DNA from: SZUA-442 sp051011415
GTDB lineage: Bacteria > Actinomycetota > Acidimicrobiia > Spongiisociales > UBA5794
Direction of reading: 5' to 3'
Length of the DNA stretch: 64,000 nucleotides
Assembly (NCBI GenBank): GCA_051011415.1
Contig: JBPCTY010000047.1
Location: forward strand, 1-64,000
The position numbers were made by a program, and so were the translations under genes. Below the pieces are notes generated by a model. It had not been told where the DNA came from, searched no databases, and saw only the letters and a list, made by a program, of their open reading frames with translations. Shown in pieces: positions 9,477 through 17,795 of this stretch. The first letter of the stretch is position 1, and each line of letters begins with the position of its first letter.

Positions 9477-11336
9477 GTGCACGCCGATCCGTTTCCGCTC
9501 CCCGATGACGACCGCTGGTCGTTCAATGAGGGGACACACACGGGACTGCATCGTGTGCTCGGCGCACATGTTGGCGAGGGAACAACGTCGTTTCGCGTAT
9601 GGGCACCATCTGCTGAGCGAGTCGAGCTGATTGCAGAGGGCACGTCATGGGAGGGTGTGGACCTGCATCCTGACGAAAGTGGTGTGTGGCACGGACTCAT
9701 GGCAGGGATTGCAGACGGAGACGTCTACAAGTACCGAGTGACTGGCGCAGACGGGCAGGTCGTGGACAAAGCAGATCCGGTCGCGTTCAAGGCAGAAGAA
9801 CCACCTCGTACCGGCTCAGTCGTGTGGGACCTCTCGTACGAGTGGGGCGATGCACCATGGATGTCCGAACGTGGACAGAAGAATGCGCTCGATGCTCCGA
9901 TGTCGATCTACGAGCTCCATCTGGGCTCGTGGCGGTACGAACCAGGCGGTTACAGGGCTATCGCACAACAGCTCGTTGACTACGTAACCGAACTCGGTTT
10001 CACCCACGTCGAGCTTCTTCCGATCATGGAACACCCGTTCTACGGATCGTGGGGGTATCAGACGACGGGATACTTCGCGCCTACCGCCCGATACGGCGAT
10101 CCCCAGGACGTCATGTTCCTCATTGACCACCTGCATCAGAACGGCATCGGGGTGATCCTGGATTGGGTGCCATCGCACTTCCCATCCGATGAACATGGTC
10201 TCGCCCGCTTCGATGGAACCCATCTGTACGAGCATGCCGATCCGATGCAGGGGTACCACCCGGACTGGGACAGTCTGATCTTCAATTACGGAAGACACGA
10301 GGTTCGAAGCTTCCTCTTCTCAAGCGCATCTTTCTGGCTCGATCGGTACCACGCGGATGGGATCAGGGTGGATGCCGTGGCGTCAATGCTCTATCGCGAC
10401 TACTCACGCCAAGCAGGAGAGTGGGTCCCAAACGAGTTCGGTGGCCGAGAGAACCTTGAGGCGATCTCACTGTTGCAACACCTCAACCGCTCGATGTACG
10501 GAGAGCATCCGGGGATTGTGATGGCTGCAGAGGAATCGACTGCCTTCCCGAACGTGACGGCACCCGTCGAGTTCGGTGGGCTGGGGTTCGGTGAGAAGTG
10601 GGATATGGGTTGGATGAATGACACTCTTGCGTATGTCGCTCGCGACCCGGTACACCGTGCGCATCATCACTCGGAGCTCAGCTTCAGGATGGTGTATGCG
10701 TTCAATGAGAACTTCACGCTTCCCCTGTCGCACGACGAGGTTGTCCACGGAAAGGGCTCACTGCTCACTAAACAACCAGGCGACGATTGGCAACGGTTTG
10801 CTGGCTTGCGGCTTCTGTACGGCTACCAGTGGTCCCAACCCGGTAAGAAGCTGCTTTTCATGGGTGGCGAGTTCGGTGTGTGGGACGAGTGGGACCATGA
10901 AAGTGAGCTCGAGTGGGGTTTGCTGGAGTTTGAGCCGCATCGCGGGATCAAGGACTGGGTCTCCGATCTCAATGAGTTACTGGTGTCTTCGCCGCAGTTG
11001 TACGAGCTCGACAATGACGGGTCCGGCTTCCGATGGGTGGTGGGCGATGATGCACCGAACAGCGTGTATGCGTATCTGCGGATGGCAGGTGACGGCTCGC
11101 CTTTGCTATTCGTCGCGAACTTCACACCCGCTCCCCGAGACGGGTACCGGATCGGTGTTCCCCGCAGCGGGGCATGGGAGGAAGCGCTCAACTCGGACGA
11201 CACCCGCTACGGGGGGAGTGGGGTCCTCAACGGCGTGGTCGAAGCGGACGCGATCTCGTCGCACGGATATGACTGGTCGGTTGAGATCACGGTCCCACCG
11301 TTGGGTGCAGTGTTCCTCAAGCCAGCGGTCGGCTAG
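9477..11336 (+). CDS. glgB: 1,4-alpha-glucan branching enzyme (GH13_9)
   Basis: GlgB introduces alpha-1,6 branches into glycogen. A short CBM48-like N-terminus (TTSFRVWAPSAERVELI) leads into the GH13 domain: YELHLGSWR, LLPIMEHPFYGSWGYQTTGYFAP, GVILDWVPSHF, HADGIRVDAVASMLYRDY with nucleophile Asp299, AAEESTAFPNVT with Glu352, and LSHDEVVHGKGSL with Asp420. The YGSWGYQ and DEVVHGKGS blocks separate branching enzymes from trehalose-releasing relatives. At 619 residues it lacks the extra N-terminal module of E. coli GlgB. The GTG start sits 6 bases after TAGGTT (9465-9470), suggesting leaderless mRNA. The stop is 13 bases from the convergent tdh stop. Confidence 0.94.
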   Translation: MHADPFPLPDDDRWSFNEGTHTGLHRVLGAHVGEGTTSFRVWAPSAERVELIAEGTSWEGVDLHPDESGVWHGLMAGIADGDVYKYRVTGADGQVVDKADPVAFKAEEPPRTGSVVWDLSYEWGDAPWMSERGQKNALDAPMSIYELHLGSWRYEPGGYRAIAQQLVDYVTELGFTHVELLPIMEHPFYGSWGYQTTGYFAPTARYGDPQDVMFLIDHLHQNGIGVILDWVPSHFPSDEHGLARFDGTHLYEHADPMQGYHPDWDSLIFNYGRHEVRSFLFSSASFWLDRYHADGIRVDAVASMLYRDYSRQAGEWVPNEFGGRENLEAISLLQHLNRSMYGEHPGIVMAAEESTAFPNVTAPVEFGGLGFGEKWDMGWMNDTLAYVARDPVHRAHHHSELSFRMVYAFNENFTLPLSHDEVVHGKGSLLTKQPGDDWQRFAGLRLLYGYQWSQPGKKLLFMGGEFGVWDEWDHESELEWGLLEFEPHRGIKDWVSDLNELLVSSPQLYELDNDGSGFRWVVGDDAPNSVYAYLRMAGDGSPLLFVANFTPAPRDGYRIGVPRSGAWEEALNSDDTRYGGSGVLNGVVEADAISSHGYDWSVEITVPPLGAVFLKPAVG

Positions 11337-11349
11337 CACCGAAGACTGG

Positions 11350-12378
11350 TCACGCGGTCCAGTCCAGAATCACCTTGCCTGAGTTGCCTGATCGAACGGT
11401 GGTAAACGCTTCTTCGAAGTCTTCGGCGACGAAGTGGTGCGTGATGACCCTTGAAACATCGAGGCCCGTCTGAAGCATTGCCAGCATCTTGTACCAGGTC
11501 TCGAACATTCGCCTTCCGTAGATGCCTTGGAGCGTCAGCCCCTTGAAGACGATGTCGTTCCAGTCGATTGGTGCCTGTATCGGAGGGATTCCGAGCAAGG
11601 CAATGTCGCCTCCGTTGTTCATGTGAGTGATCATGTCGTGAAGCGCGGATGGCACCCCGGACATTTCCAAACCGACATCGAAACCTTCCTTGAGGCCCAG
11701 CTCCTTGACGGCTGAATCGAGCGATGCGGTCGTGACGTTGAGTTCAAGGTCAGCACCCATCTCTTCGGCCAGCTCAAGCCGGTAGTCGTTGATATCGGTG
11801 ACCACGATGAACCGGGCTCCGACGTGTCTGGCGACTGCCACCGCCATGATTCCAATCGGACCAGCCCCCGTGATCAGCACGTCCTCGCCGACGAGGTCGA
11901 AGTGCAGCGCCGTGTGCACGGCATTCCCTAGAGGATCGAGGATGGCCCCGATATCGTCGGACACATCATCGGGGAGCGGCTGGATGTTTGCCCCTGGCAC
12001 TGAGACGTACTCAGCGAACGCTCCAGGCCGATCGACACCGACACCGATTGTGTTGATGCACAAGTGCCTTCGCCCGGCCTGACAGTTGCGACACCGTCCG
12101 CAGACGATGTGCCCCTCGCCGGATACTCGCTGACCGATGTGAAGCCCATCGACCTCTGAACCAAGCTGCTCGACGACACCCATGTACTCGTGTCCGATCG
12201 TCATGGGTGTCGGAATCGTTCGTTGTGCCCATTCGTCCCATGCTTCGATGTGAAGATCTGTGCCACAGATCGACGTCCTATGCACCCGGACCAGGACATC
12301 GTTGGGGCCGATATCTGGGGTTGGGACGTCACGAAGCCAGATACCGGATTCCGGACGTGCCTTGACGAGCGCCCGCAT
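11350..12378 (-). CDS. tdh: L-threonine 3-dehydrogenase
   Basis: Tdh oxidises L-threonine to 2-amino-3-ketobutyrate with NAD, the substrate of the adjacent Kbl. It is a zinc-dependent medium-chain dehydrogenase: catalytic Cys38 in SICGTDLHIEAW, IGHEYMGVV, the four-cysteine structural zinc loop CGRCRNCQAGRRHLC, and the Rossmann motif ITGAGPIGIMAVAVA. The CGTDLHI signature and ITHHF near the end are typical of Tdh rather than general alcohol dehydrogenase. Length is 342 residues. Its ATG overlaps the kbl stop (ATGA), so kbl and tdh are translated as a coupled pair. Confidence 0.93.
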   Translation of the reverse strand: MRALVKARPESGIWLRDVPTPDIGPNDVLVRVHRTSICGTDLHIEAWDEWAQRTIPTPMTIGHEYMGVVEQLGSEVDGLHIGQRVSGEGHIVCGRCRNCQAGRRHLCINTIGVGVDRPGAFAEYVSVPGANIQPLPDDVSDDIGAILDPLGNAVHTALHFDLVGEDVLITGAGPIGIMAVAVARHVGARFIVVTDINDYRLELAEEMGADLELNVTTASLDSAVKELGLKEGFDVGLEMSGVPSALHDMITHMNNGGDIALLGIPPIQAPIDWNDIVFKGLTLQGIYGRRMFETWYKMLAMLQTGLDVSRVITHHFVAEDFEEAFTTVRSGNSGKVILDWTA

Positions 12379-13568
12379 CAGGCTACGACTCCGAGTTCTC
12401 GTCCGACATCGGTGAAGGCATCAATTGCTGCATCGATATGGTCATCGCTGTGAGCCGCGGACATCTGCGTTCGGATTCGCGCTTCTCCCTTTGGAACCAC
12501 TGGAAATGAGAATCCGATGACGTATACGCCGCGGGACAGAAGTCGGTCTGCCATCTCAGTCGCCAGTCGTGCATCCCCGAGCATCACCGGAATGATGGGA
12601 TGGTCTGCACCAATGAGAGTGAAGCCCGCTGCCTCCATGCCCTGGCGGAACCGGCGCGCATTGCTGTGAAGCCGCTGGCGAAGATCGGAGGACTCTCGAA
12701 GCACGGCAAGTGTCTCAAGCGTCGTGGTTGTGATCACGGGTGCAAGGGAGTTCGAGAACAGATACGGACGGGATCGCTGTCGGAGGAGCTCGACGAGTTC
12801 ACTTGGTCCTGCGGTGTAGCCCCCCGAGGCACCGCCAAGCGCCTTTCCGAGGGTTCCGGTAACAATGTCGACTCGTTCCTGAACCCCCCAGTACTCGGGT
12901 GTCCCAGCGCCCGTATCGCCGATAAACCCGACCGCATGTGAGTCGTCAACCATGACGATGGCGTCGTGGGCATCGGCGAGATCACATATCGCCGGCAGGT
13001 TGGCGATGATTCCGTCCATCGAGAAGACCCCGTCCGTTGCGATCATCTTGAACCTGGCGTCGGACGCTTCCTCGAGTTGTCGTTCGAGGTCGGCCATGTC
13101 GTTGTTCGCATATCGGTAGCGGGCGGCCTTGCAGAGTCGCACGCCGTCGATGATCGATGCATGGTTGAGAGAGTCCGAGATGATTGCATCCTCTGGGCCG
13201 AGGACCGTCTCGAACAGACCTCCGTTGGCGTCCCAGCACGACGAGTAGAGAATCGCTGCTTTCGTGCCGAGCATGTCGGCAATCCCCGCTTCGAGCTCGG
13301 TATGAACCGACTGAGTGCCACAGATGAAACGCACCGATGCCATTCCATATCCATATTGATCCAGTGCGTCTTTGGCTGCTACGACCAGACGGTCATCGTC
13401 GGCAAGCCCGAGATAGTTGTTGGCGCACAGATTGATCACGGTGGAGCCGTCGTCCAGATCGATCTCGGCGCCCTGCGGCGATGCGATGATCCGCTCAGAC
13501 TTGTACAGCCCGTTGTCTTTGATCTGTTCCGTCGTGGCAGCAAGGTGTTCAGCAAATTGTGTGCTCAT
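12378..13568 (-). CDS. kbl: Glycine C-acetyltransferase (2-amino-3-ketobutyrate CoA ligase)
   Basis: Kbl cleaves 2-amino-3-ketobutyrate with CoA to glycine and acetyl-CoA, completing threonine degradation with Tdh. It is a PLP enzyme of the alpha-oxoamine synthase family: INLCANNYLGLADD, GYGMASVRFICGTQ, DDSHAVGFIGDTGAGT and the PLP-lysine site TGTLGKALGGASGGY. At 396 residues it is full length and very close in layout to E. coli Kbl. The ATG at 13568 is preceded on the reverse strand by a GGAGTGGAGG ribosome site, and a TAAACT -10 box lies at 13589-13584. It is the first gene of kbl-tdh. Confidence 0.94.
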   Translation of the reverse strand: MSTQFAEHLAATTEQIKDNGLYKSERIIASPQGAEIDLDDGSTVINLCANNYLGLADDDRLVVAAKDALDQYGYGMASVRFICGTQSVHTELEAGIADMLGTKAAILYSSCWDANGGLFETVLGPEDAIISDSLNHASIIDGVRLCKAARYRYANNDMADLERQLEEASDARFKMIATDGVFSMDGIIANLPAICDLADAHDAIVMVDDSHAVGFIGDTGAGTPEYWGVQERVDIVTGTLGKALGGASGGYTAGPSELVELLRQRSRPYLFSNSLAPVITTTTLETLAVLRESSDLRQRLHSNARRFRQGMEAAGFTLIGADHPIIPVMLGDARLATEMADRLLSRGVYVIGFSFPVVPKGEARIRTQMSAAHSDDHIDAAIDAFTDVGRELGVVA

Positions 13569-13650
13569 GGAACCTCCACTCCGAGTTTATGCAGACGGAA
13601 CGATGCTGCCCGGCTGCCCGTTCCATCGTGCGTATCGCTAGCGTTGGCGT

Positions 13651-14742
13651 GTGACCGACGAAGCCCCAGAGCAGCAGGCAGAAGCCAAGCCGACGTTCGG
13701 CAAGCAGCAGATCATCGCTGGCATTGCCACGGTGATCATTCTCATCATCGTGTTCGTCGGAGTTCTCCCACAACTCGGTGATTACGGGGCTGCATGGGAG
13801 GCCATCAAGAATATGGCGGCCTGGGAGCTCGGCCTGATCGTCGTCGCTACGGCAGCGATGATCTTCATCTACGCCTTGCCATTCCCTGCGGCCATGCCAG
13901 GGCTTCGGTACTGGCCAGCGTTCAAGGTTCGGCAGACCTCGTTCATGATCAGCAACACGATCCCTGCTGGTGGCGCGTTCGGGCTTGCGGTGCAGTTCGG
14001 GATGCTGCAGAGCTATGGATTCAAGGCCGCACCCTCAACGGCAACCATCGGCATCACGAGTGTCTGGAACACCTTCGTGACCCTCACCTTGCCGGTACTT
14101 GGGTTGCTTGGTCTCGCCATCGTGGGGCAGTCCAATGGGCAGGCCACGACGATCACCCTGATCGCAACGTCAGTCGTCGTGATTGGCATCGTCGTGTTCG
14201 GGCTGATTCTCAGAAGCGAGGAACTCGCTCGCAAGATCGGAGGATGGTCGGACGGTGCGATCCAATGGTTTGCCCGGCTGATCCGCCGCGAGATCGACGT
14301 TGATGCCACGAAGGGAATTGTTGACTTTCGTAGCTCGATCATCGATGTGGTGCGAGATCGATGGGGTCTGATCACTCTGGCCAATGTTGGGCAACAACTC
14401 GCCCAGTACTCCATCTTGTATCTGGCTGTCGTCGCACTTCAGGGCAGCTGGGTGGATCCGATCGGTCCATGGGAAGCACTTGCCGCCTTCTCGTTTGGTC
14501 GGCTTGCGACGTTCATCCCGGTTCCACCCGGGGGTCTCGGCACAACCGACGCTCTGATCACGAGCATCCTGGTTGCGTTCGGGCTCGACAACAACACAGC
14601 CCTTGCGGCAACCATGATCTGGCGTGGAGCGACCTTCTTCCCGCAGGTTGTCATCGGTGGTATCACCTTGATCGCGTTCCAGGCAGAGAAGAACCGGCCG
14701 GGCGCCGTTGCAGCGGCAGATCCGCCTTCGGACAGTTCGTAG
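13651..14742 (+). CDS. Flippase-like membrane protein (UPF0104 / LPG-synthase TM domain), paralogue 1
   Basis: This is a polytopic inner-membrane protein of the YbhN/UPF0104 type (PF03706), related to the membrane half of lysylphosphatidylglycerol synthase but without the synthase domain; the substrate is unknown. I count seven or eight hydrophobic segments after a charged 20-residue N-terminus. The family block PVPPGGLGTTDALITSILVAFG lies near residue 290. The GTG start follows TAGCGT (13639-13644) by 6 bases, fitting leaderless mRNA. The P-type ATPase gene starts 7 bases after the stop, so the two are probably cotranscribed. Two paralogues lie at 17796 and 20183. Confidence 0.82.
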   Translation: MTDEAPEQQAEAKPTFGKQQIIAGIATVIILIIVFVGVLPQLGDYGAAWEAIKNMAAWELGLIVVATAAMIFIYALPFPAAMPGLRYWPAFKVRQTSFMISNTIPAGGAFGLAVQFGMLQSYGFKAAPSTATIGITSVWNTFVTLTLPVLGLLGLAIVGQSNGQATTITLIATSVVVIGIVVFGLILRSEELARKIGGWSDGAIQWFARLIRREIDVDATKGIVDFRSSIIDVVRDRWGLITLANVGQQLAQYSILYLAVVALQGSWVDPIGPWEALAAFSFGRLATFIPVPPGGLGTTDALITSILVAFGLDNNTALAATMIWRGATFFPQVVIGGITLIAFQAEKNRPGAVAAADPPSDSS

Positions 14743-14749
14743 GTGATGC

Positions 14750-17506
14750 ATGGCTGAGCCGCTCGCACAACCGGACAGTTGGTACTCGCTTGCAACCGGC
14801 GATGTCCTCAATCGGTTCGACTCGGATGCGGAACTCGGCCTGAGCGAGAACGAAGCAACGGAGCGGCTTGCCGACTACGGCCCCAACGAGCTGGAGGCTG
14901 AACCCCCGCCTTCACGTCTCCAGGTGATGATGCATCAGGTCGTTGACCCGATGAACCTCATGCTGATCGGTGTCGCAGTCATCAGCCTTGCTCTCGGTGA
15001 GATCTCGACTGGTGTTGTCGTGGCACTTCTCGTTGTGCTCAACGTTGCGCTTGGGGCGAACCAAGAGATGAAGGCAAAAGCAGCCGTCGACGCCCTCGCA
15101 AAGCTGCAGGTTCCGATGTCCGTTGTCATTCGCGGTGGAACGAATGTTGAGGTAGCGGCGGCCGACATCGTCCCCGGTGATGTCGTCCGGCTTGAGGCCG
15201 GCGATCTGGTACCGGCCGACGGTCGGATACTTCGGTCTGCCACCCTCGAAACACAGGAGGCGTCTCTCACTGGGGAGAGCGCTCCGATCGCCAAGGACGC
15301 CCAAATCCTGTCAGGGGACGACGTGCCCCTCGGTGATCGAACCAACATGGTGTTTCAGAACACATCCGTGACGCGAGGCACCGCGTCATTCGTTGTTACG
15401 GAAACAGGCATGGCAACGCAGATGGGCCGCATCGCATCGATGCTGTCATCGGTTGAGCGCAAGCGTTCCCCACTCCAGCGCGAACTCGACTCGCTGACAA
15501 AGGTGCTCGGCGTGATCGCATGGAGCGCGGTTGCGGTGATTGTCGCGATCGGCCTTGCACGGGGTCTTGAGTTCTCGGAGGTCATGCTGCTCGGAACGGC
15601 GATGGCAATCTCAGCGATTCCAACGGGTTTGCCCACCTTCGTCCAGGGCATGCTCTCCTACGGATCCAATCAGTTGGCTGAAGCCCAAGCCGTGGTGAAG
15701 AACCTCACGGATGTTGAGACGCTGGGATCGACAAGTGCCATCAACTCAGACAAGACCGGCACGCTGACGATGAACCAGATGATGGCGAGCGTGGTCTACC
15801 ACGGAGAGAGCTGGTTCCAGGTCGAAGGCTCTGGCTACGACAAGCACGGTTCCATTCGCAGTGTCGCAGGAGAGCCAGACCACTCCTTCACCGGCCTCGG
15901 ATACGGTCTCACTCTCTGTTCCGATGCAACGGTGAGCGACGATGGCATGGTGATCGGCGACCCGACAGAGGCAGCGCTGGTCGTGCTTGCCGCGAAGCTT
16001 GGTATCGACGCCGAGGAGAGCAGACGGGCCTATCCGCGCCTCGCCGAGGTTCCGTTCGATTCGAGCTACAAGTTCATGGCAACGGTCCACACCGTCCCCA
16101 TCGCGGGGGAGCAACGGACGATCCTGCTCGCAAAGGGAGCGCCAGATGTGGTGCTTGCGCGATGTGCGACCGTGTCAACCAAATCTGAGCATGTTGTTTC
16201 GATCGATGAGATGGGCAAGAGCGTCGTGGCAGCGAACAACCGGATGGGCTCGCAAGGCCTCAGAGTCCTGGCCATGGCGTGGCGTGTCATCGAGGACCGT
16301 GATGTCGAAGCGGCCCTCGCAGATCCGATGTCGTTTGTCGAGGACCTGAGGCTGTCATCGTTGATCGGGATCATCGACCCGCTCCGCCCGTCGAGCAAGC
16401 ATGCCGTCGCCGTTGCACACGGGGCAGGAATCGATGTCCGCATGATCACCGGCGATCATGCCGTGACAGCGAAGGCGATCGGCGAGGAACTCGGTCTCGG
16501 TCCGGGTGCCATCAGCGGTGCTGAGTTCCGTGACATGTCGGACGAGGAGATCATGGAGAACCTCGACGACATCCATGTTCTCGGGAGGGTGACGCCTGAA
16601 GACAAACTCCGGCTCGTGCAGCTGATGCAGTCGCAGGGACTCATCGTGGCGATGACTGGCGACGCCGTAAACGATGCGGCTGCGCTGAAGCAAGCTGACA
16701 TCGGTGTTGCGATGGGATCAGGGTCCGAGGTGACCAAGCAAGCAGCAAAGATGATCCTCACGGACGACAACTTTGGCACCCTCGTACATGCAATCGAGCT
16801 TGGTCGCAGCATCTATCAAAGAATCAGCCTCTACGTGCGGTACCAGATGTCCCAGCTGCTTGCGCTTGTGATCCTCTTTCTCGCCGCAAGCCTCTTCAAT
16901 ATCGCTGGCGGGGTCGCTCTGACGCCGCTCATGGTGCTGTATCTCAATTTCCTTGTTGCGTCGGCCCCGGTCGTCATCATCATGATTGAACCGGTCAGTT
17001 CCGGTCTGATGCAGCGTCCGCCCCGCGATCCGTCTGTACCGCTCACCAATCGGTGGGAGGTGACCCGGTGGCTCATCTATGGATCGACCCTCTTCCTCGT
17101 CACCCTGGCGCCTCTGTTGTGGGGACCGGACACACCTTCACCGACCGAGCCGTCTGCCTCGATGACGATGGCGTTTGCAGTTATGGCATTCGGAACCCTT
17201 CTCACAGGTATGGCGGTACGTCGGGATCCAGAGAGTGGTCTACTTCCACCGGTGCTGCAGGCGATTGGAATCCTGGCGATCCCTGCTGCGCTCACGGTCA
17301 TTGCAACGCAGTGGGACTTCCTTCAACGACTCCTTGGCACGCAGCCGCTCACGTCAGATCAATGGCTTGTCGCGATTGGCCTTTCGCTGATCGTGCTTGT
17401 GGTCGTTGAGACAGAAAAGGCAATCAGACGGTTCCGTCACAAGACAGAGCCTGAGATACCCGCGGTAGAGGTCATCGAGGGACCAGCGCACCAGGCAGCG
17501 ATCTAG
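14750..17506 (+). CDS. P-type ATPase, P2-like, lacking the usual cation-ligand residues
   Basis: The 918-residue protein has a full P-type ATPase core: SLTGESAPIAKDA in the actuator domain, the phosphorylation site NSDKTGTLTMN with Asp334, KGAPDVVLAR in the nucleotide domain, and GDAVNDAAALKQADIG in the hinge. The order resembles P2A calcium pumps. However the TM4 motif is A-I-P-T-G-L-P (Thr292) where P2A pumps have P-E-G-L-P, and the TM6 segment reads L-N-F-L-V-A-S-A-P where they have N-L-x-T-D. Both carboxylate ligands are therefore absent and the transported ion cannot be predicted. It follows the UPF0104 gene by 7 bases. An inactive pump is less likely since every ATPase motif is kept. 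Confidence 0.85.
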   Translation: MAEPLAQPDSWYSLATGDVLNRFDSDAELGLSENEATERLADYGPNELEAEPPPSRLQVMMHQVVDPMNLMLIGVAVISLALGEISTGVVVALLVVLNVALGANQEMKAKAAVDALAKLQVPMSVVIRGGTNVEVAAADIVPGDVVRLEAGDLVPADGRILRSATLETQEASLTGESAPIAKDAQILSGDDVPLGDRTNMVFQNTSVTRGTASFVVTETGMATQMGRIASMLSSVERKRSPLQRELDSLTKVLGVIAWSAVAVIVAIGLARGLEFSEVMLLGTAMAISAIPTGLPTFVQGMLSYGSNQLAEAQAVVKNLTDVETLGSTSAINSDKTGTLTMNQMMASVVYHGESWFQVEGSGYDKHGSIRSVAGEPDHSFTGLGYGLTLCSDATVSDDGMVIGDPTEAALVVLAAKLGIDAEESRRAYPRLAEVPFDSSYKFMATVHTVPIAGEQRTILLAKGAPDVVLARCATVSTKSEHVVSIDEMGKSVVAANNRMGSQGLRVLAMAWRVIEDRDVEAALADPMSFVEDLRLSSLIGIIDPLRPSSKHAVAVAHGAGIDVRMITGDHAVTAKAIGEELGLGPGAISGAEFRDMSDEEIMENLDDIHVLGRVTPEDKLRLVQLMQSQGLIVAMTGDAVNDAAALKQADIGVAMGSGSEVTKQAAKMILTDDNFGTLVHAIELGRSIYQRISLYVRYQMSQLLALVILFLAASLFNIAGGVALTPLMVLYLNFLVASAPVVIIMIEPVSSGLMQRPPRDPSVPLTNRWEVTRWLIYGSTLFLVTLAPLLWGPDTPSPTEPSASMTMAFAVMAFGTLLTGMAVRRDPESGLLPPVLQAIGILAIPAALTVIATQWDFLQRLLGTQPLTSDQWLVAIGLSLIVLVVVETEKAIRRFRHKTEPEIPAVEVIEGPAHQAAI

Positions 17507-17508
17507 CT

Positions 17509-17751
17509 CTAGGTGTCGTTCTCCAGGGAGATAACCGACTCCCACATCGCCGTGCGGTCACAGTCGATGCAGACCTGTCCGATGCGACGTTTCGACCAAG
17601 CGGAGGTCCGCACATACGCTTTGGACCATGCGGGTGTGTCGAGGCCGCAAAGGGTCTTCACCGGCTTCACCCATACGCCGTCTTCCTTGTCGTAGCTGGG
17701 GGCTCCGAGATGCATGACTCCACCGAGCGAGGCGCTGTGGTATCTCCTCAT
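17509..17751 (-). CDS. Small putative zinc-binding protein (His/Cys type)
   Basis: An 80-residue protein that I do not recognise as a named family. It contains His14, Cys35, and a C-I-D-C pair at residues 61 and 64, a spacing compatible with one zinc site; such small His-Cys-Cys-Cys proteins are common in actinobacteria. It is rated real because GGAGG (17761-17757, reverse strand) lies 5 bases before the ATG. It sits 44 bases downstream of the large flippase-kinase gene on the same strand and is probably cotranscribed with it. Its stop is 2 bases from the convergent P-type ATPase stop. Function unknown. Confidence 0.7.
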   Translation of the reverse strand: MRRYHSASLGGVMHLGAPSYDKEDGVWVKPVKTLCGLDTPAWSKAYVRTSAWSKRRIGQVCIDCDRTAMWESVISLENDT

Positions 17752-17795
17752 TCTGACCTCCTGGTCTGAGCCAATTCAAGCAGAACGACGAGCAT

